64,000 nt of DNA from Sorangium cellulosum So0157-2 (GTDB lineage Bacteria; Myxococcota_A; Polyangia; Polyangiales; Polyangiaceae). This document shows, piece by piece, positions 29,287 to 38,820 of this stretch. A program made the translations under genes and the position numbers. The first letter of the stretch is position 1. Every line of letters starts with the position of its first letter. The notes beneath the pieces were generated by a model. That model was not told where the DNA came from, made no database searches, and worked only from the letters and a program-made list of their open reading frames with translations. The stretch is from NCBI RefSeq assembly GCF_000418325.1, contig NC_021658.1, positions 5,319,501-5,383,500 of the forward strand, given 5' to 3'.

Positions 29287-31989
29287 ATGCAACTGTCCGA
29301 GCAGCCCGCGGCCAGGAAGAAGCTCACGCCGGTGATGCGCCAGTACGAGGACGCGAAGGCGCTCCACCCGGACGCGATCCTCTTCTTCCGGATGGGCGAC
29401 TTCTACGAGATGTTCAACGACGACGCGGTCCTCGTGTCGCGCGCGCTGAACCTGACGCTCACGAGCCGCAACAAGGGGGAGCCCGAGGAGGTCCCCATGG
29501 CCGGCGTCCCGCACCACGCGGCGCACGGGTACATCGCGCGGCTCCTCGCGCTCGGCCACAAGGTGGCGATCTGCGAGCAGTGCGGGGACCCGTCGAAGAT
29601 CAAGGGGCTCGTGCCGCGGCAGGTGGTGCGCGTCGTCACGCCGGGGCTCGTGACCGACACCGAGCAGCTCGACGCGCGCGCCAACCACTACCTCGCGGCC
29701 GTCGACGGCGGCGGCGCGCGGCGGGGCGACGCGGGCGACGCCGGAGCAGCGAGCGGCCCGTACGGCCTCTCGCTGCTCGATCTCTCGACGGGCGAGCTCT
29801 CGGCCACCTCGGTCCCGGACGCCGCGACGCTGCTCGCGGAGCTCTCCCGGGCGGATCCGCGCGAGGCGCTGATCGCCCGGGATCTGCCGGACATCCGCGC
29901 GGCCGCGACCTCGCTCTCCTGCCGCGCGGCGCTGCGCGACGACGACGAGCTCGACAGCGCCGACGTCGCGTCGATCCTCGACGACGCCGCGATCGAGCCG
30001 ATCTCGGCCGCGGCGCTGGCCGAGCACCCGCTCCCGGCGGTGCGCGCGGCGGCGCGGGCGCTGCGCTTCGCGCGCCGCTGCAGCCCCGGCGCGCGCATCC
30101 CGGTGCGGCGCATCGCCCCGCACGACACCTCGGGCACGCTGCGCATCGACGAGACGGCCCAGGCCCACCTGGAGCTCGCGCGGGCCGCCGACGGCGGCCG
30201 CCGCGGCACGCTGCTCGACGTCGTCGACTGCACGGTCACCCCGGGCGGCGCCCGGCTCCTGCGCCGCCGCCTGCTCACGCCGCTCGCCGACGTCGCGGCC
30301 ATCCGCCGCCGCCTCGACGAGGTCGAGCTCTTCGTCGCGAACCCGCGCGCCCGCGGCGAGCTGCGCGAGGCGCTCGGCGGCGTCGGCGACCTCGAGCGCC
30401 TCAGCGTCCGCGCGCTCCTCGGCGAGGCCACGCCGCGCGACCTCGGCTGCCTGCGCGACGGCCTCGCGGCGGCCCCCGCGGCGGTCGCCGCGGTCCGGTC
30501 GATCCCCGACCTCGGCGACGGCGGCGCTGCGCCGCTGCTCGCCGAGGCGGCGGCGGTGGACGTCGCCGCCGACGTCTGCGCCGAGCTCACCGCCGCGCTG
30601 ATCGAGCGGCCGCCGCCGAACGCGCGCGAGGGCGGCATCTTCCGCGAGGGCTACGACAAGGAGCTCGACGAGGCGCGCGCCGTCGAGAAGAACGCGACCG
30701 AGCTCATCCTCGCGCTCGAGGCGAAGCTGCGCTCGCAGACGGGCGCGCCGTCGCTCCGGGTCAAGTACACGCGCGTCTTCGGCTGGTACATCGAGGTGAC
30801 GCGCGCGCACGTCGCCAAGGTCCCGGACAGCTTCCGCCGCAAGCAGACCGTCGCGACCGGCGAGCGCTACACGAGCGACGAGCTCGACGAGCTCGCCGAC
30901 AAAATCGAGCACGCCGGGGCGCGCGCCCTGGAGCGCGAGGCCTCGCTCTTCGAGCGGCTGCGGGGCCTCGTGGCGAAGAGCGAGGGCCGCCTCCGCGCCC
31001 TCGCGCGCAGGCTCGCGGCGTGGGACGTCGCCGCCGCCCTCGCCGACGTCGCCCACCGCAACGACTACGTGCGGCCGCACGTCACGGCCGGCGAGGCGAT
31101 CGCGATCCGCGACGGCCGCCACCCCGTGGTCGAGCGCTACGCGGCCGCGGGGCACTTCGTGCCGAACGACACCCGCCTCGATCTCTCGGGCGAGCGGCTG
31201 TGGCTGATCACGGGCCCCAACATGGCCGGCAAGTCGACGCTCATGCGCCAGGTCGCGCTGATCGTGGTGCTCGCGCAGATGGGCAGCTACGTGCCGGCCC
31301 GCGAGGCCGAGATCGGCCTCGTCGACCGGATCCTCTCGCGCGTGGGCGCGAGCGACAACGTCGCGCGGGGCGAGAGCACGTTCATGGTCGAGATGCGGGA
31401 GACGGCCGAGATCCTCCGCGACGCCACGCGGCGCTCGCTGGTGATCCTCGACGAGATCGGCCGGGGCACGAGCACCTACGACGGCCTCGCGATCGCCTGG
31501 GCGGTGGCCGAGCACCTGTTCGACGCGATCGGCTGCCGCGCCCTGTTCGCGACGCACTACCACGAGCTGACCGAGCTCTCGGCGCGCGCGCCGGGCATCG
31601 CGAACTACTCGGTCGCCGCGCGCGAGCACGGCGACGACGTGATCTTCCTGCACAAGCTCGAGCCTGGCCCCGCGAGCCGCAGCTACGGCGTGGCGGTCGC
31701 GCGGCTCGCGGGCGTGCCCGAGGGCGTGCTCGCGCGCGCCCGCGCGATCCTCGCGACCCTGGAGTCGGGCGCCGCGCTGCCGGGCGGCAAGCACGCCTCG
31801 CTGCGCGGCCGCACGCGCGGCGGCGCCGCGCAGCTCGACCTGTTCGTCCCGGCGCAGGCCGCCGTGACGCCGGAGCAGGCGGCCGTCCTCGAGACCCTCC
31901 GCTCCGTGGACGTCGATCGGCTCGCGCCGCTCGACGCGCTGCGGCTCGTGGCGAAGCTGAAGGGGCTGCTCGGCGGCGCCGGCAAATGA
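29287..31989 (+). CDS. mutS: DNA mismatch repair protein MutS
   Basis: The protein has 900 residues, slightly longer than usual (about 850). The mismatch-reading motif is present as GDFYEMF with F39 and E41. The connector and lever domains follow. The ATPase domain has Walker A GPNMAGKST (K649), Walker B with LVILDEIGRGTSTYDG, and the C-terminal helix-turn-helix (FATHYHELTELS, then SYGVAVARLAGVPEGVLARA). MutS binds base mismatches as a dimer and recruits MutL. No mutL is in the window. ATG 29287 fits the family start. It lies 130 bp after the lipoprotein pair, so it probably has its own promoter, and is convergent with the next gene. Confidence 0.97.
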   Translation: MQLSEQPAARKKLTPVMRQYEDAKALHPDAILFFRMGDFYEMFNDDAVLVSRALNLTLTSRNKGEPEEVPMAGVPHHAAHGYIARLLALGHKVAICEQCGDPSKIKGLVPRQVVRVVTPGLVTDTEQLDARANHYLAAVDGGGARRGDAGDAGAASGPYGLSLLDLSTGELSATSVPDAATLLAELSRADPREALIARDLPDIRAAATSLSCRAALRDDDELDSADVASILDDAAIEPISAAALAEHPLPAVRAAARALRFARRCSPGARIPVRRIAPHDTSGTLRIDETAQAHLELARAADGGRRGTLLDVVDCTVTPGGARLLRRRLLTPLADVAAIRRRLDEVELFVANPRARGELREALGGVGDLERLSVRALLGEATPRDLGCLRDGLAAAPAAVAAVRSIPDLGDGGAAPLLAEAAAVDVAADVCAELTAALIERPPPNAREGGIFREGYDKELDEARAVEKNATELILALEAKLRSQTGAPSLRVKYTRVFGWYIEVTRAHVAKVPDSFRRKQTVATGERYTSDELDELADKIEHAGARALEREASLFERLRGLVAKSEGRLRALARRLAAWDVAAALADVAHRNDYVRPHVTAGEAIAIRDGRHPVVERYAAAGHFVPNDTRLDLSGERLWLITGPNMAGKSTLMRQVALIVVLAQMGSYVPAREAEIGLVDRILSRVGASDNVARGESTFMVEMRETAEILRDATRRSLVILDEIGRGTSTYDGLAIAWAVAEHLFDAIGCRALFATHYHELTELSARAPGIANYSVAAREHGDDVIFLHKLEPGPASRSYGVAVARLAGVPEGVLARARAILATLESGAALPGGKHASLRGRTRGGAAQLDLFVPAQAAVTPEQAAVLETLRSVDVDRLAPLDALRLVAKLKGLLGGAGK

Positions 31990-32031
31990 CCGCGGCGGCC
32001 GCGCCAGGTCGCGCCGCGGCGGCGCCGCGCC

Positions 32032-34074
32032 TCAGTCCGGCGCCGCGATCTCCCGGAGCTCGGTGCCGCCCGCGTACGCGTAGCTCACGAACGAGTCGAA
32101 CCCCGTGACGAGCAGCCCCACGGGCGCGGAGGCCGCGATCCGGTGCACGCCGTCGCGCTGCCGCCCGGGCCGCACGTTGTCCGGCGCCGGCAGCGTCGGA
32201 TCGATCGACGCGAAGCTCAGCTGGCAGCGGTAGACGACGAACGGCGGCGCGCCGCCCCCGCGCTGCTCGTCGGTGAGCCCGTCCGCGGGCGCGATCTCGC
32301 ACTCCTCCGGCCCGAGCGCGACGCCGTCGAGCCGCACGACGGCGGACGGCGGCGCGATCACGGAGATGAAGTCGAACGCGTACTTGTCCGGCGTCAGGAA
32401 CACGTAGTCCTGCCGGAACTGCTCGATCGGCGGCAGGATGACGAGGCTCGGGTCTCCGCCCGGCAGCCCCTGCCGCACCCCGGTCGCGTTCTGGCTGGCC
32501 ATGATCTGCGACACGATGACCGGCTCGGAGCTGTCGATCACGAAGTCGCCCCACGCCATCACCTCGTGGAACTGGCCCTGCGACGACAGCGTGATCCGGT
32601 CGTCCGGCGGCGGCAGCGTCGTCGTGATCGCGGCGCCCTTGCTGCTCACGGCCATGATCCTGACGAACTCCGGCTCGGGCACGACCTCGATCTGCGCGCC
32701 TGCCTGCTTCACCGTCTGCGACCGGTTCGGCGTGTGCGGCACGGCGAAGCGCTTGCCGGTCGCGCGGATCGGGTCGAGCTGGTCCTCCAGGTGATCGGCG
32801 CAGCAGCGCCGATCCGCGAGCTTCGGGAAGTGGGGCGCGTCCGAGGCCTCGCCGCCGGTGAAGACCGCGATCGGCTGGTCGGCCTTGATGACCGAGCCGG
32901 TGAAGTCCTCGTTGAACCCGCCGGTCTCCAGGTTGAGCACGTCGAACGCGCCGAGCTTGACCTCGATCGACCCGCCCGCCGGCGTCTCCGGGACCGGCCC
33001 GCCGCCGACGATCTTCGCCGTCGTCTTCACCTGCACCGTCGTGTCCTCGCGCGTCCCGACGATCGTCAAGAACGCCCGCAGATCGGTCGGGTTCAGCGGA
33101 TCGAAGTTCGTGTCCGGATCGTCCGTGCTCGCGATGGTCTGCGGCCACCCGGCGACCACGTACGCCGTCGTCAGCGCGCCCGGGCTGTACGTCAGCGCCT
33201 CGCGCGGCTTCAGGAGCGAGGCGTCGTTGGAGAACACGTTGACGTTCTCCAGCGGGTTGAACTGGTAGGCGACGACGGGAAATTTCGAGGTGATCTTGTA
33301 CGCGTGCCGCGTGAGCGCCGTGTGCGTGCCCGCGTTGTACTCGCCCTCCGGGCTGCCATCGACCTCGCGCGGCCCGAGCTTGAACACCTGGAGATAGAGC
33401 GGCGCGATCAGCGCGCTCGCGATCTCCACGGGGGCGGGCGGATCGCCCGGCGCGCCGTCGTCCTGGGAGATGTGGACCTCGTTGGGCACGTCCGGCTGCG
33501 GGTTCGAGATCACCACCGCGAACTGCTGCGCCGCCGCGTTGCTCGTCGCGTCGATCAGCGCGTTGTCCAGATCGACCGCCCAGTACTCGCACCCCACGTT
33601 GCTCCGCTCGATCTCGGCGGCCGCGCAGAGGTGGAGGCAGCCGCCGCCGCGGCACGCCTCGCCGGCGTCCGGATCGCACGTCTCGAGCACGCCGCCGAAG
33701 CTGCCGTCCGGCGCGCACGTCACGACGTCCTGCCCTCGGCACGACGTCACGCCGGGCACGCACTCCCTGCACCCGAGGTCGATCGACGCGCACACGAGCC
33801 CCTGCGCGGCGCAGTCCTCGAGCGTCACCCACGCCGGCCCGGCCGCGGTCTCCTCGCAGCGCGAGAGCTCCGCGCCGCACCGCACCTCGCCGGCCGTGCA
33901 CGGCGGGGGCGGCGGCGGCTCGTCGGGGATCTCGCCCCACCGGACGCCGCTGTCGAAGCAGCTCGGCGCGAGCGCGAGCGCCGCGGCGACGAGGAGGGCG
34001 GCGGCCGCCGCGCGCCGCGGGCGGGCGCGGCGGCGTGACCTGCGGGATCGCGTCGGGGGGAGCGGCTCGCTCAT
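32032..34074 (-). CDS. IgGFc-binding-like surface lipoprotein
   Basis: The protein has 680 residues. ATG 34074-34072 shares one base with the stop of the upstream gene (TGATG). A twin-Arg-rich start and hydrophobic segment end LAPSC, a lipobox. Residues 35-130 hold Cys-rich repeats (CTAGEVRCGAELSRCEE, CVPGVTSCRGQDVVTC, CRGGGCLHLC). Residues 140-480 match the IgGFc-binding N-terminal domain pattern, seen in YKITSKFPVVAYQFNPLENV, NVFSNDASLLKP and TLSSQGQFHEVM. In animals that domain occurs in mucin-like FCGBP; bacterial copies are surface proteins, common in myxobacteria, with unknown ligand. The remainder is beta-rich. Translationally coupled to the IPT/TIG protein, so probably partners. Confidence 0.82.
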   Translation of the reverse strand: MSEPLPPTRSRRSRRRARPRRAAAAALLVAAALALAPSCFDSGVRWGEIPDEPPPPPPCTAGEVRCGAELSRCEETAAGPAWVTLEDCAAQGLVCASIDLGCRECVPGVTSCRGQDVVTCAPDGSFGGVLETCDPDAGEACRGGGCLHLCAAAEIERSNVGCEYWAVDLDNALIDATSNAAAQQFAVVISNPQPDVPNEVHISQDDGAPGDPPAPVEIASALIAPLYLQVFKLGPREVDGSPEGEYNAGTHTALTRHAYKITSKFPVVAYQFNPLENVNVFSNDASLLKPREALTYSPGALTTAYVVAGWPQTIASTDDPDTNFDPLNPTDLRAFLTIVGTREDTTVQVKTTAKIVGGGPVPETPAGGSIEVKLGAFDVLNLETGGFNEDFTGSVIKADQPIAVFTGGEASDAPHFPKLADRRCCADHLEDQLDPIRATGKRFAVPHTPNRSQTVKQAGAQIEVVPEPEFVRIMAVSSKGAAITTTLPPPDDRITLSSQGQFHEVMAWGDFVIDSSEPVIVSQIMASQNATGVRQGLPGGDPSLVILPPIEQFRQDYVFLTPDKYAFDFISVIAPPSAVVRLDGVALGPEECEIAPADGLTDEQRGGGAPPFVVYRCQLSFASIDPTLPAPDNVRPGRQRDGVHRIAASAPVGLLVTGFDSFVSYAYAGGTELREIAAPD

Positions 34075-36203
34075 CACAGGTGCGCGCTGAAGCTGTCGAG
34101 GGAGTAGGCCGCCATCCCCTGCGGCGTGAGCTGCCGGTAGACGAGCTTGCCGTAATCGAAGCCGTCGATCCGCGCCCCGTACACGCCGATGGTGACCGGC
34201 CCCGGCGGCAGCGCGCCGTGATCGAGCCCGAGCTGCCGGATGTCGGGCAGCTCGACGGCGTGCGACCCGGCCGGCACGGCCACGGTCCACCGGATGAGGC
34301 CGCTCCCGCTCGCGATGTCGTAGACGCTGAGGTCGACGGGCGCGCCCGCGGCGAACGAGGTCGCGAGGTGCGCGCCGTCCCAGGCGCCGTTCTGCGCCGG
34401 CGTCTCCAGGGTCGGAACGCCCACGAAATCGCCGATGCGCACCGGCGCGCTCGTGGTGGTCGAGAGCGCGCGGCCGACGACGGACAGCGGCGCGAGCCCG
34501 GCCTGGCCGGTGACGGCGCGCGCCGAGGAGTGGTAGCTCGCCCCGAGCAGATCGCGGTTGAGCGGCGGGACGCCCACGAACGACAGCCGCCCGTCGAACG
34601 GGATCAGCGGGCTCTGGGCGCCGGCGGGCAGCGTGGCGAACCCGTCGTTGCCGATCATCAAGGACACGTTCGCCTTGATCCGGTCCGGCCCCTTCGGCCC
34701 CTTCGCGGGCGCGGTGACCTCCATCGTGAGGGCGTGATCGAGCGGCTGATCGATCCGCACGAACACGTCCGTCGTCACCCGGTTCGGCAGCAGCGGGATC
34801 CCGCGGACGATCCCCATCGCGTACGCGGTGAAGCGGGGCGGGTCCGTCGATCGGTCCTCGAGGCCCGCGAGCGCGTAGATCGAGCGGTTGCCGGGCGCGA
34901 GGTACATCGTGAACGCGTGCCCGAGCTCTCCCGGCGTGTCCGGGGTGATCGCCTGGTACTCGGGCGGCAGCTGGAAGGTCGCGAGCGGGTCGGCCCCCGT
35001 CGTGAACACGTACGCCGCCTTGCGCTCGGTCTCGCGCTGCGGGCTCGGGATGTTGCCCCACGCGGCGGCCCCTGGGTCCAGCGTCGTGTCCCAGACGAGC
35101 TCGCCGTCGAGCACGGCCGCGCTGCCCACCTTGCCGCCGACGGGCGGGGGCGGCTCGCCGGAGGCGCCGCAGGCGGGCGTGAGCACCGGGTCCAGGTACA
35201 CGGTCACCGTGTCGACCGGCACGGAGGCGAACGAGATCGGGCTGTGGCACGTCGCGGCGACGGTGACGGTCCGCGGGGCGTCGAGCGAGGCGTCCTCGAA
35301 CACGGCGACGCCGGACGCGTCGGCCTCGCCGAGCAGCGCGGACGAGAGGCTGCTGCCCACGACCACGCGCGCGCCCGGGATCGGGTCGCCGGTGAAGTTG
35401 TTGTAGACGAGGACCTTGAGCCGACCGGCGAGGGGGCCGCCGCTGAGCCCGCCCTTGTAGCCGTTCTGGCTGTCCTCGTAGGTGTAGCCGTCGAGCACGA
35501 GGATCGTCTCGTCGCCGGTCGTCACCGAGATCGTCTTCGCGCCCGGCGTGCCCTGGGGCACGGTGCAGGCGAGCCGGGTCGGCTCCAGCACGGCGAGCGA
35601 CGTGCAGGGCTTCTGACCGATCCTGGCGACGGTCGTCGCGTCCCAGCGCGTGCCTTGCCCGACGAGCTCGATCGTCGTGCCGCCCGAGATGGGCCCGCTC
35701 GACGGCGACGCATAGAGCGCGTCGTAGACGTAGCCGCCCGGCAGCGATCGTCGGGTCGAGGCGTCGTCGCCGTTCTGCGCCGCGAGCTCCACCGGCCCGG
35801 CCGCGCCCGGCGGCGCCACCACCTGGACCCGGCTTGGATCGATGGGCACGATCGCGGACGGATCGACCTCGACGTCGCCGAACCAGACGCGGACCTTGGA
35901 GCTGAAGCCGTTTCCGTGGAGCAGGACGCGCTGGCCCCCGTTGAACGGGCCGTGCGTCGGGTCCGCGCCGAGCAGGGCGTGCGGATCGGCGTCCGGGAGC
36001 CCGGTGCTGGCCGACGAGGACGTGGTCTGCGGATCCACCCCGAAGTCGCCGCCGCCGCCCCCGTCGCCGTCGGTCTGCCGGCGGATCCCGCTCGGGGCCG
36101 TGGCGACGCAGGCGGAGACGACCGCGAGGCCTGCGCAGATCGGGGCGAAGCGTGCAGGAAGGAAGCGTCGTGACGCGGTTCGCACGCGCGGAGTGTACGC
36201 CAT
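34074..36203 (-). CDS. IPT/TIG-domain surface lipoprotein
   Basis: The protein has 709 residues. ATG 36203 gives a signal ending VVSAC. Residues 70-180 and 170-260 are IPT/TIG domains (DPTHGPFNGGQRVLLHGNGF, SPSSGPISGGTTIELVGQGT). A carboxypeptidase-like beta-sandwich follows (GRLKVLVYNNFTGDPIPGAR to FEDASLDAPRTVTV), in which the YNNFTGDPIPGARV strand is a typical start. The C-terminal 350 residues are strand-rich and unrecognised. It is likely a cell-surface adhesion or binding protein. The downstream IgGFc-like gene overlaps its stop by one base. Confidence 0.78.
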   Translation of the reverse strand: MAYTPRVRTASRRFLPARFAPICAGLAVVSACVATAPSGIRRQTDGDGGGGGDFGVDPQTTSSSASTGLPDADPHALLGADPTHGPFNGGQRVLLHGNGFSSKVRVWFGDVEVDPSAIVPIDPSRVQVVAPPGAAGPVELAAQNGDDASTRRSLPGGYVYDALYASPSSGPISGGTTIELVGQGTRWDATTVARIGQKPCTSLAVLEPTRLACTVPQGTPGAKTISVTTGDETILVLDGYTYEDSQNGYKGGLSGGPLAGRLKVLVYNNFTGDPIPGARVVVGSSLSSALLGEADASGVAVFEDASLDAPRTVTVAATCHSPISFASVPVDTVTVYLDPVLTPACGASGEPPPPVGGKVGSAAVLDGELVWDTTLDPGAAAWGNIPSPQRETERKAAYVFTTGADPLATFQLPPEYQAITPDTPGELGHAFTMYLAPGNRSIYALAGLEDRSTDPPRFTAYAMGIVRGIPLLPNRVTTDVFVRIDQPLDHALTMEVTAPAKGPKGPDRIKANVSLMIGNDGFATLPAGAQSPLIPFDGRLSFVGVPPLNRDLLGASYHSSARAVTGQAGLAPLSVVGRALSTTTSAPVRIGDFVGVPTLETPAQNGAWDGAHLATSFAAGAPVDLSVYDIASGSGLIRWTVAVPAGSHAVELPDIRQLGLDHGALPPGPVTIGVYGARIDGFDYGKLVYRQLTPQGMAAYSLDSFSAHL

Positions 36204-36373
36204 CGTGGATGCCGGGACACGGCGCGCCGCGGCCCGCGGCCCAGCGGTTTCGTGCCGCACGCGGTCGCGCCCGCGCAGCGCGGCCGCGTCGGAATCATGC
36301 GGGGCGATGCGGGGCGATGCGGGGCGAGGCGCCGCGCGGGCGCACGGGCGCGCTCGCCGAACGCCGCGGCGCG

Positions 36374-36415
36374 CTCGCCTCGACAACCTCGCCTCGATAA
36401 CCTCGCCTCGAGAAC
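36374..36415. repeat. Three tandem 14-bp repeats upstream of the rpsB promoter
   Basis: CTCGCCTCGANAAC is present three times in a row (N = C, T, G), 80-120 bp upstream of the predicted rpsB -35 box. A related partial copy GCTCGATAATCC follows. They may be regulator sites or simple slippage. Confidence 0.75.
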
Positions 36416-36492
36416 TCCGAGAGCTCGATAATCCCGTGTAACCTTGCATAAATGCTTGAAAATCTCGGCCCCGTGCTCACGGCCGCCTCCGC

Positions 36493-36521
36493 TTGACAAG
36501 CGCGGCGCATCGGGGTAGCAA
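36493..36521 (+). promoter_or_regulatory. Predicted rpsB promoter (sigma-70 type)
   Basis: TTGACA at 36,493-36,498 and TAGCAA at 36,516-36,521 with a 17-bp spacer. The -35 box is perfect. The transcript start would be about 36,528, giving a leader of about 190 nt before the GTG at 36719. Confidence 0.6.
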
Positions 36522-36718
36522 ACCGCCCCCTTCTCACGGTCTCGTGACGAGGGGGACAGCGGCGGTCGAATCCTCGCCGTCGCTGCGACGAAATCCACAC
36601 GCTCTCCTGGCACCCACGGCATTCCGCGGCCCGGTGCCCCATCGGCTCGGACGCTCCTGTCCGTGCGTGGGGTTGGCGGCGGGAGGGGGAGCGGCGGACC
36701 AACCGAAAGGACACAGCC

Positions 36719-37603
36719 GTGACCGATACCAGCATCTCCGCATCCGCCCCGGCGGCCGACACCATGCAGGCCGTTGCCCCCCAGCCGGGGGATTTCCCGC
36801 TCCCGCTCCGCTCGCTGCTCGACGCGGGCGTGCACTTCGGCCACCAGACGAAGCGCTGGAACCCGAAGATGCGGCCGTTCATCTACGGCGCGCGCAACGG
36901 CATCCACATCATCGATCTCGACCAGACGACGCGGCTCTTCAAGCGCGCGTACGACTTCCTGACCGACGCCGTCGGCCGCGGCGGCCACGTGCTGTTCGTC
37001 GGCACGAAGCGCCAGGCGCAGGACATCGTGCAGGAGGAGGCCCGCCGGTCGGGCATGTACTTCGTCACGAACCGCTGGCTCGGCGGCACGCTGACGAACT
37101 TCCGGACGATCAAGCAGGGCCTCGATCGCCTCCGCACCCTCGAGCGCATGAAGGAGGACGGCACCTACGAGCAGCTGCTCAAGAAGGAGGTCGTCCGCCT
37201 CGAGAAGGAGCGCGAGCGGCTCGAGAAGTACCTCGGCGGCCTCAAGGGCATGGGCGGCCTGCCGGCGGCGATCTTCGTGATCGATCCGCACCAGGAGTCG
37301 ATCGCGATCAGCGAGGCGCGCAAGCTGAACGTCCCGGTCGTGGCCATCACGGACACGAACTGCGACCCGGATCTCGTCGACTTCGTGATCCCTGGCAACG
37401 ACGACGCCATCCGCTCGATCCGGCTGATCACGGCGCGCGTCGCGGACGCGTGCGTCGAGGGCGCGCAGCGCCGCAAGGACCACGGCGAGGGCGCGCACGG
37501 CTCGCAGCCCCCGGCCGGCGGCCGCGGCCAGCGCGACGAGATCAACGTCTACCAGGGCGGCCGCGGCGGCCGCGGCGGTCCGCGCCAGCAGCAGGCGTCG
37601 TAG
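36719..37603 (+). CDS. rpsB: 30S ribosomal protein S2
   Basis: The protein has 294 residues, GTG start at 36719 after an AAAGG-type ribosome site. Core motifs of S2 are plain: LLDAGVHFGHQTKRWNPKM, FIYGARNGIHIIDLDQT, VGTKRQAQDIV, RWLGGTLTNF, and PVVAITDTNCDPDLVDFVIP. It assembles late onto the small ribosomal subunit and helps S1 binding. There is an extra 25-residue N-terminal tail and a Gly/Arg/Gln-rich C-terminal tail not found in the E. coli protein. tsf follows 257 bp downstream on the same strand, the usual order. Confidence 0.98.
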   Translation: MTDTSISASAPAADTMQAVAPQPGDFPLPLRSLLDAGVHFGHQTKRWNPKMRPFIYGARNGIHIIDLDQTTRLFKRAYDFLTDAVGRGGHVLFVGTKRQAQDIVQEEARRSGMYFVTNRWLGGTLTNFRTIKQGLDRLRTLERMKEDGTYEQLLKKEVVRLEKERERLEKYLGGLKGMGGLPAAIFVIDPHQESIAISEARKLNVPVVAITDTNCDPDLVDFVIPGNDDAIRSIRLITARVADACVEGAQRRKDHGEGAHGSQPPAGGRGQRDEINVYQGGRGGRGGPRQQQAS

Positions 37604-37636
37604 CGCGGCGCGAGCCGCATCGGAGAGCGGCCCGGC

Positions 37637-37676
37637 GCTCGGGCGGCGGGTGACGGCGTCGCCTCCCGCCCGGAGC
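37637..37676 (+). terminator. GC-rich hairpin after rpsB, possible terminator
   Basis: GCTCGGGCGGCGGG at 37,637 can pair with CCTCCCGCCCGGAGC at 37,662, with a loop of about 11 bases and one bulge. No T run follows, so termination, if any, would be partial or need Rho. Confidence 0.35.
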
Positions 37677-37805
37677 GGTGGGGACCGCGGGAGCGCGGAG
37701 GGCGCGGGGACAGAAATGAAAATTTCACGCCTCTGCGCCTTCTGTGCCTCTGCGGTCCGGCGGCTCGTCGCGCCGGCCCTCGTGGTTACCAGTCTGAAGT
37801 GCGAT

Positions 37806-37834
37806 GAAGAGGGGCCGCTCGGCGCGGCCTCTTC
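37806..37834 (+). promoter_or_regulatory. Hairpin between rpsB and tsf
   Basis: GAAGAGGGGCCGC and GCGGCCTCTTC pair with a GG bulge and a five-base loop. It is followed by CTATCTAGG and the tsf ribosome site (AAGGAG). It ends about 27 bp before tsf, so it could regulate read-through or tsf translation. Confidence 0.45.
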
Positions 37835-37860
37835 CTATCTAGGTTGAAGGAGAAAGAGCC

Positions 37861-38811
37861 ATGGCCGGCATCAATGCGCAGGCGATCAAGGAGCTTCGTG
37901 AGCGTACCCAGGCGGGGATGAGCGACTGCAAGAGCGCCCTCACGGAGGCCGAGGGCGACATGGAGAAGGCGGTCGAGATCATCCTGAAGAAGGGTCTCGC
38001 GAAGAGCGCCAAGCGGGCCGGCGCGTCCGCCACCGAGGGCGAGGTCCGCGCGACGGTCGCGGCCGATCGGCGGAGCGCGACGATGGTCGAGGTCAACATC
38101 CAGACCGATTTCGCCGCCCGCAACGACGCGTTCCGGCAGTTCGTCGGCGACGTGCTCGCCGCGGCCGAGAAGGCGGCGGACGGCGCGGACGTCGCGCAGC
38201 TCTCGATCGGCGGCAAGCCGGTCGCCGACGTCGCGACGGAGCTGACGGCGCGCATCGGCGAGAAGATCGCGGTGCGGCGGTGGGATCGGGTGTCGGTCCC
38301 CGAGGGCAAGCACGGCGTCGCGCACGCCTACGTGCACCTCGGCGGCAAGATCGGCGTGCTCGTGGCGGTCGAGACCGCGAGCCAGGCGGTGGCGGATCAC
38401 CCCGAGGTCCAGAAGTTCGTCGAGGACACGGCGATGCAGGCGGCCGCGATGAGCCCGCTGGTCCTCCGTCGCGACGAGGTCTCGGAGGAGCTGAAGGCGA
38501 AGCAGAAGGAGATCTTCGAGGCGCAGCTGCGCGAGGATCCGAAGCCGAAGCCGGAGGCGGCGTGGCCGAAGATCATCGAGGGCAAGTTCAACAAGTGGTT
38601 CTCGGAGGTCGCGCTGATCGAGCAGGAGTCGGTGGAGGCGGCGTCGCGCGGCGTGTCGGGCCAGACGATCGACAAGCTGCGCGAGGCGGCCGCGAAGGCG
38701 GCCGGCGGCGAGGTCAAGCTCACGCGCTTCGTGCGGTACGAGCGCGGCGAGGGCATCGCCAAGAAAGAGGACGATTTCGCCGCCGAGGTGGCGAAGATGG
38801 CCGCGAGCTGA
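37861..38811 (+). CDS. tsf: Elongation factor Ts
   Basis: The protein has 316 residues. ATG 37861 has a strong ribosome site (GAAGGAGAA). The N-terminal UBA-like domain reads AIKELRERTQAGMSDCKSAL and continues to EKAVEIILKKGLAKSAKRAG; the core has VEVNIQTDFAARNDAF. It exchanges GDP for GTP on EF-Tu. The C-terminal part includes an insertion of about 20 residues with KPKPEAAWPKIIEGKFNKWF. The region ahead of it carries a CTCTGCG-type repeat and a hairpin. Confidence 0.97.
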   Translation: MAGINAQAIKELRERTQAGMSDCKSALTEAEGDMEKAVEIILKKGLAKSAKRAGASATEGEVRATVAADRRSATMVEVNIQTDFAARNDAFRQFVGDVLAAAEKAADGADVAQLSIGGKPVADVATELTARIGEKIAVRRWDRVSVPEGKHGVAHAYVHLGGKIGVLVAVETASQAVADHPEVQKFVEDTAMQAAAMSPLVLRRDEVSEELKAKQKEIFEAQLREDPKPKPEAAWPKIIEGKFNKWFSEVALIEQESVEAASRGVSGQTIDKLREAAAKAAGGEVKLTRFVRYERGEGIAKKEDDFAAEVAKMAAS

Positions 38812-38820
38812 CGCGGTCCG

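Larger units (their letters stand above)
36204..36718. other. Intergenic region upstream of rpsB, 515 bp
   Basis: No gene is supported. It holds the divergent promoters of the IPT/TIG gene and rpsB. It contains three copies of GGGGCGATGC-type words (about 36,300-36,330), a 14-bp triple tandem repeat (36,374-36,415) and an AT-richer patch (36,428-36,470). A good sigma-70-like promoter follows at 36,493-36,521. About 190 bp then lie between that promoter and the rpsB start, long enough for a regulated leader, though no specific leader structure was recognised. Confidence 0.6.
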
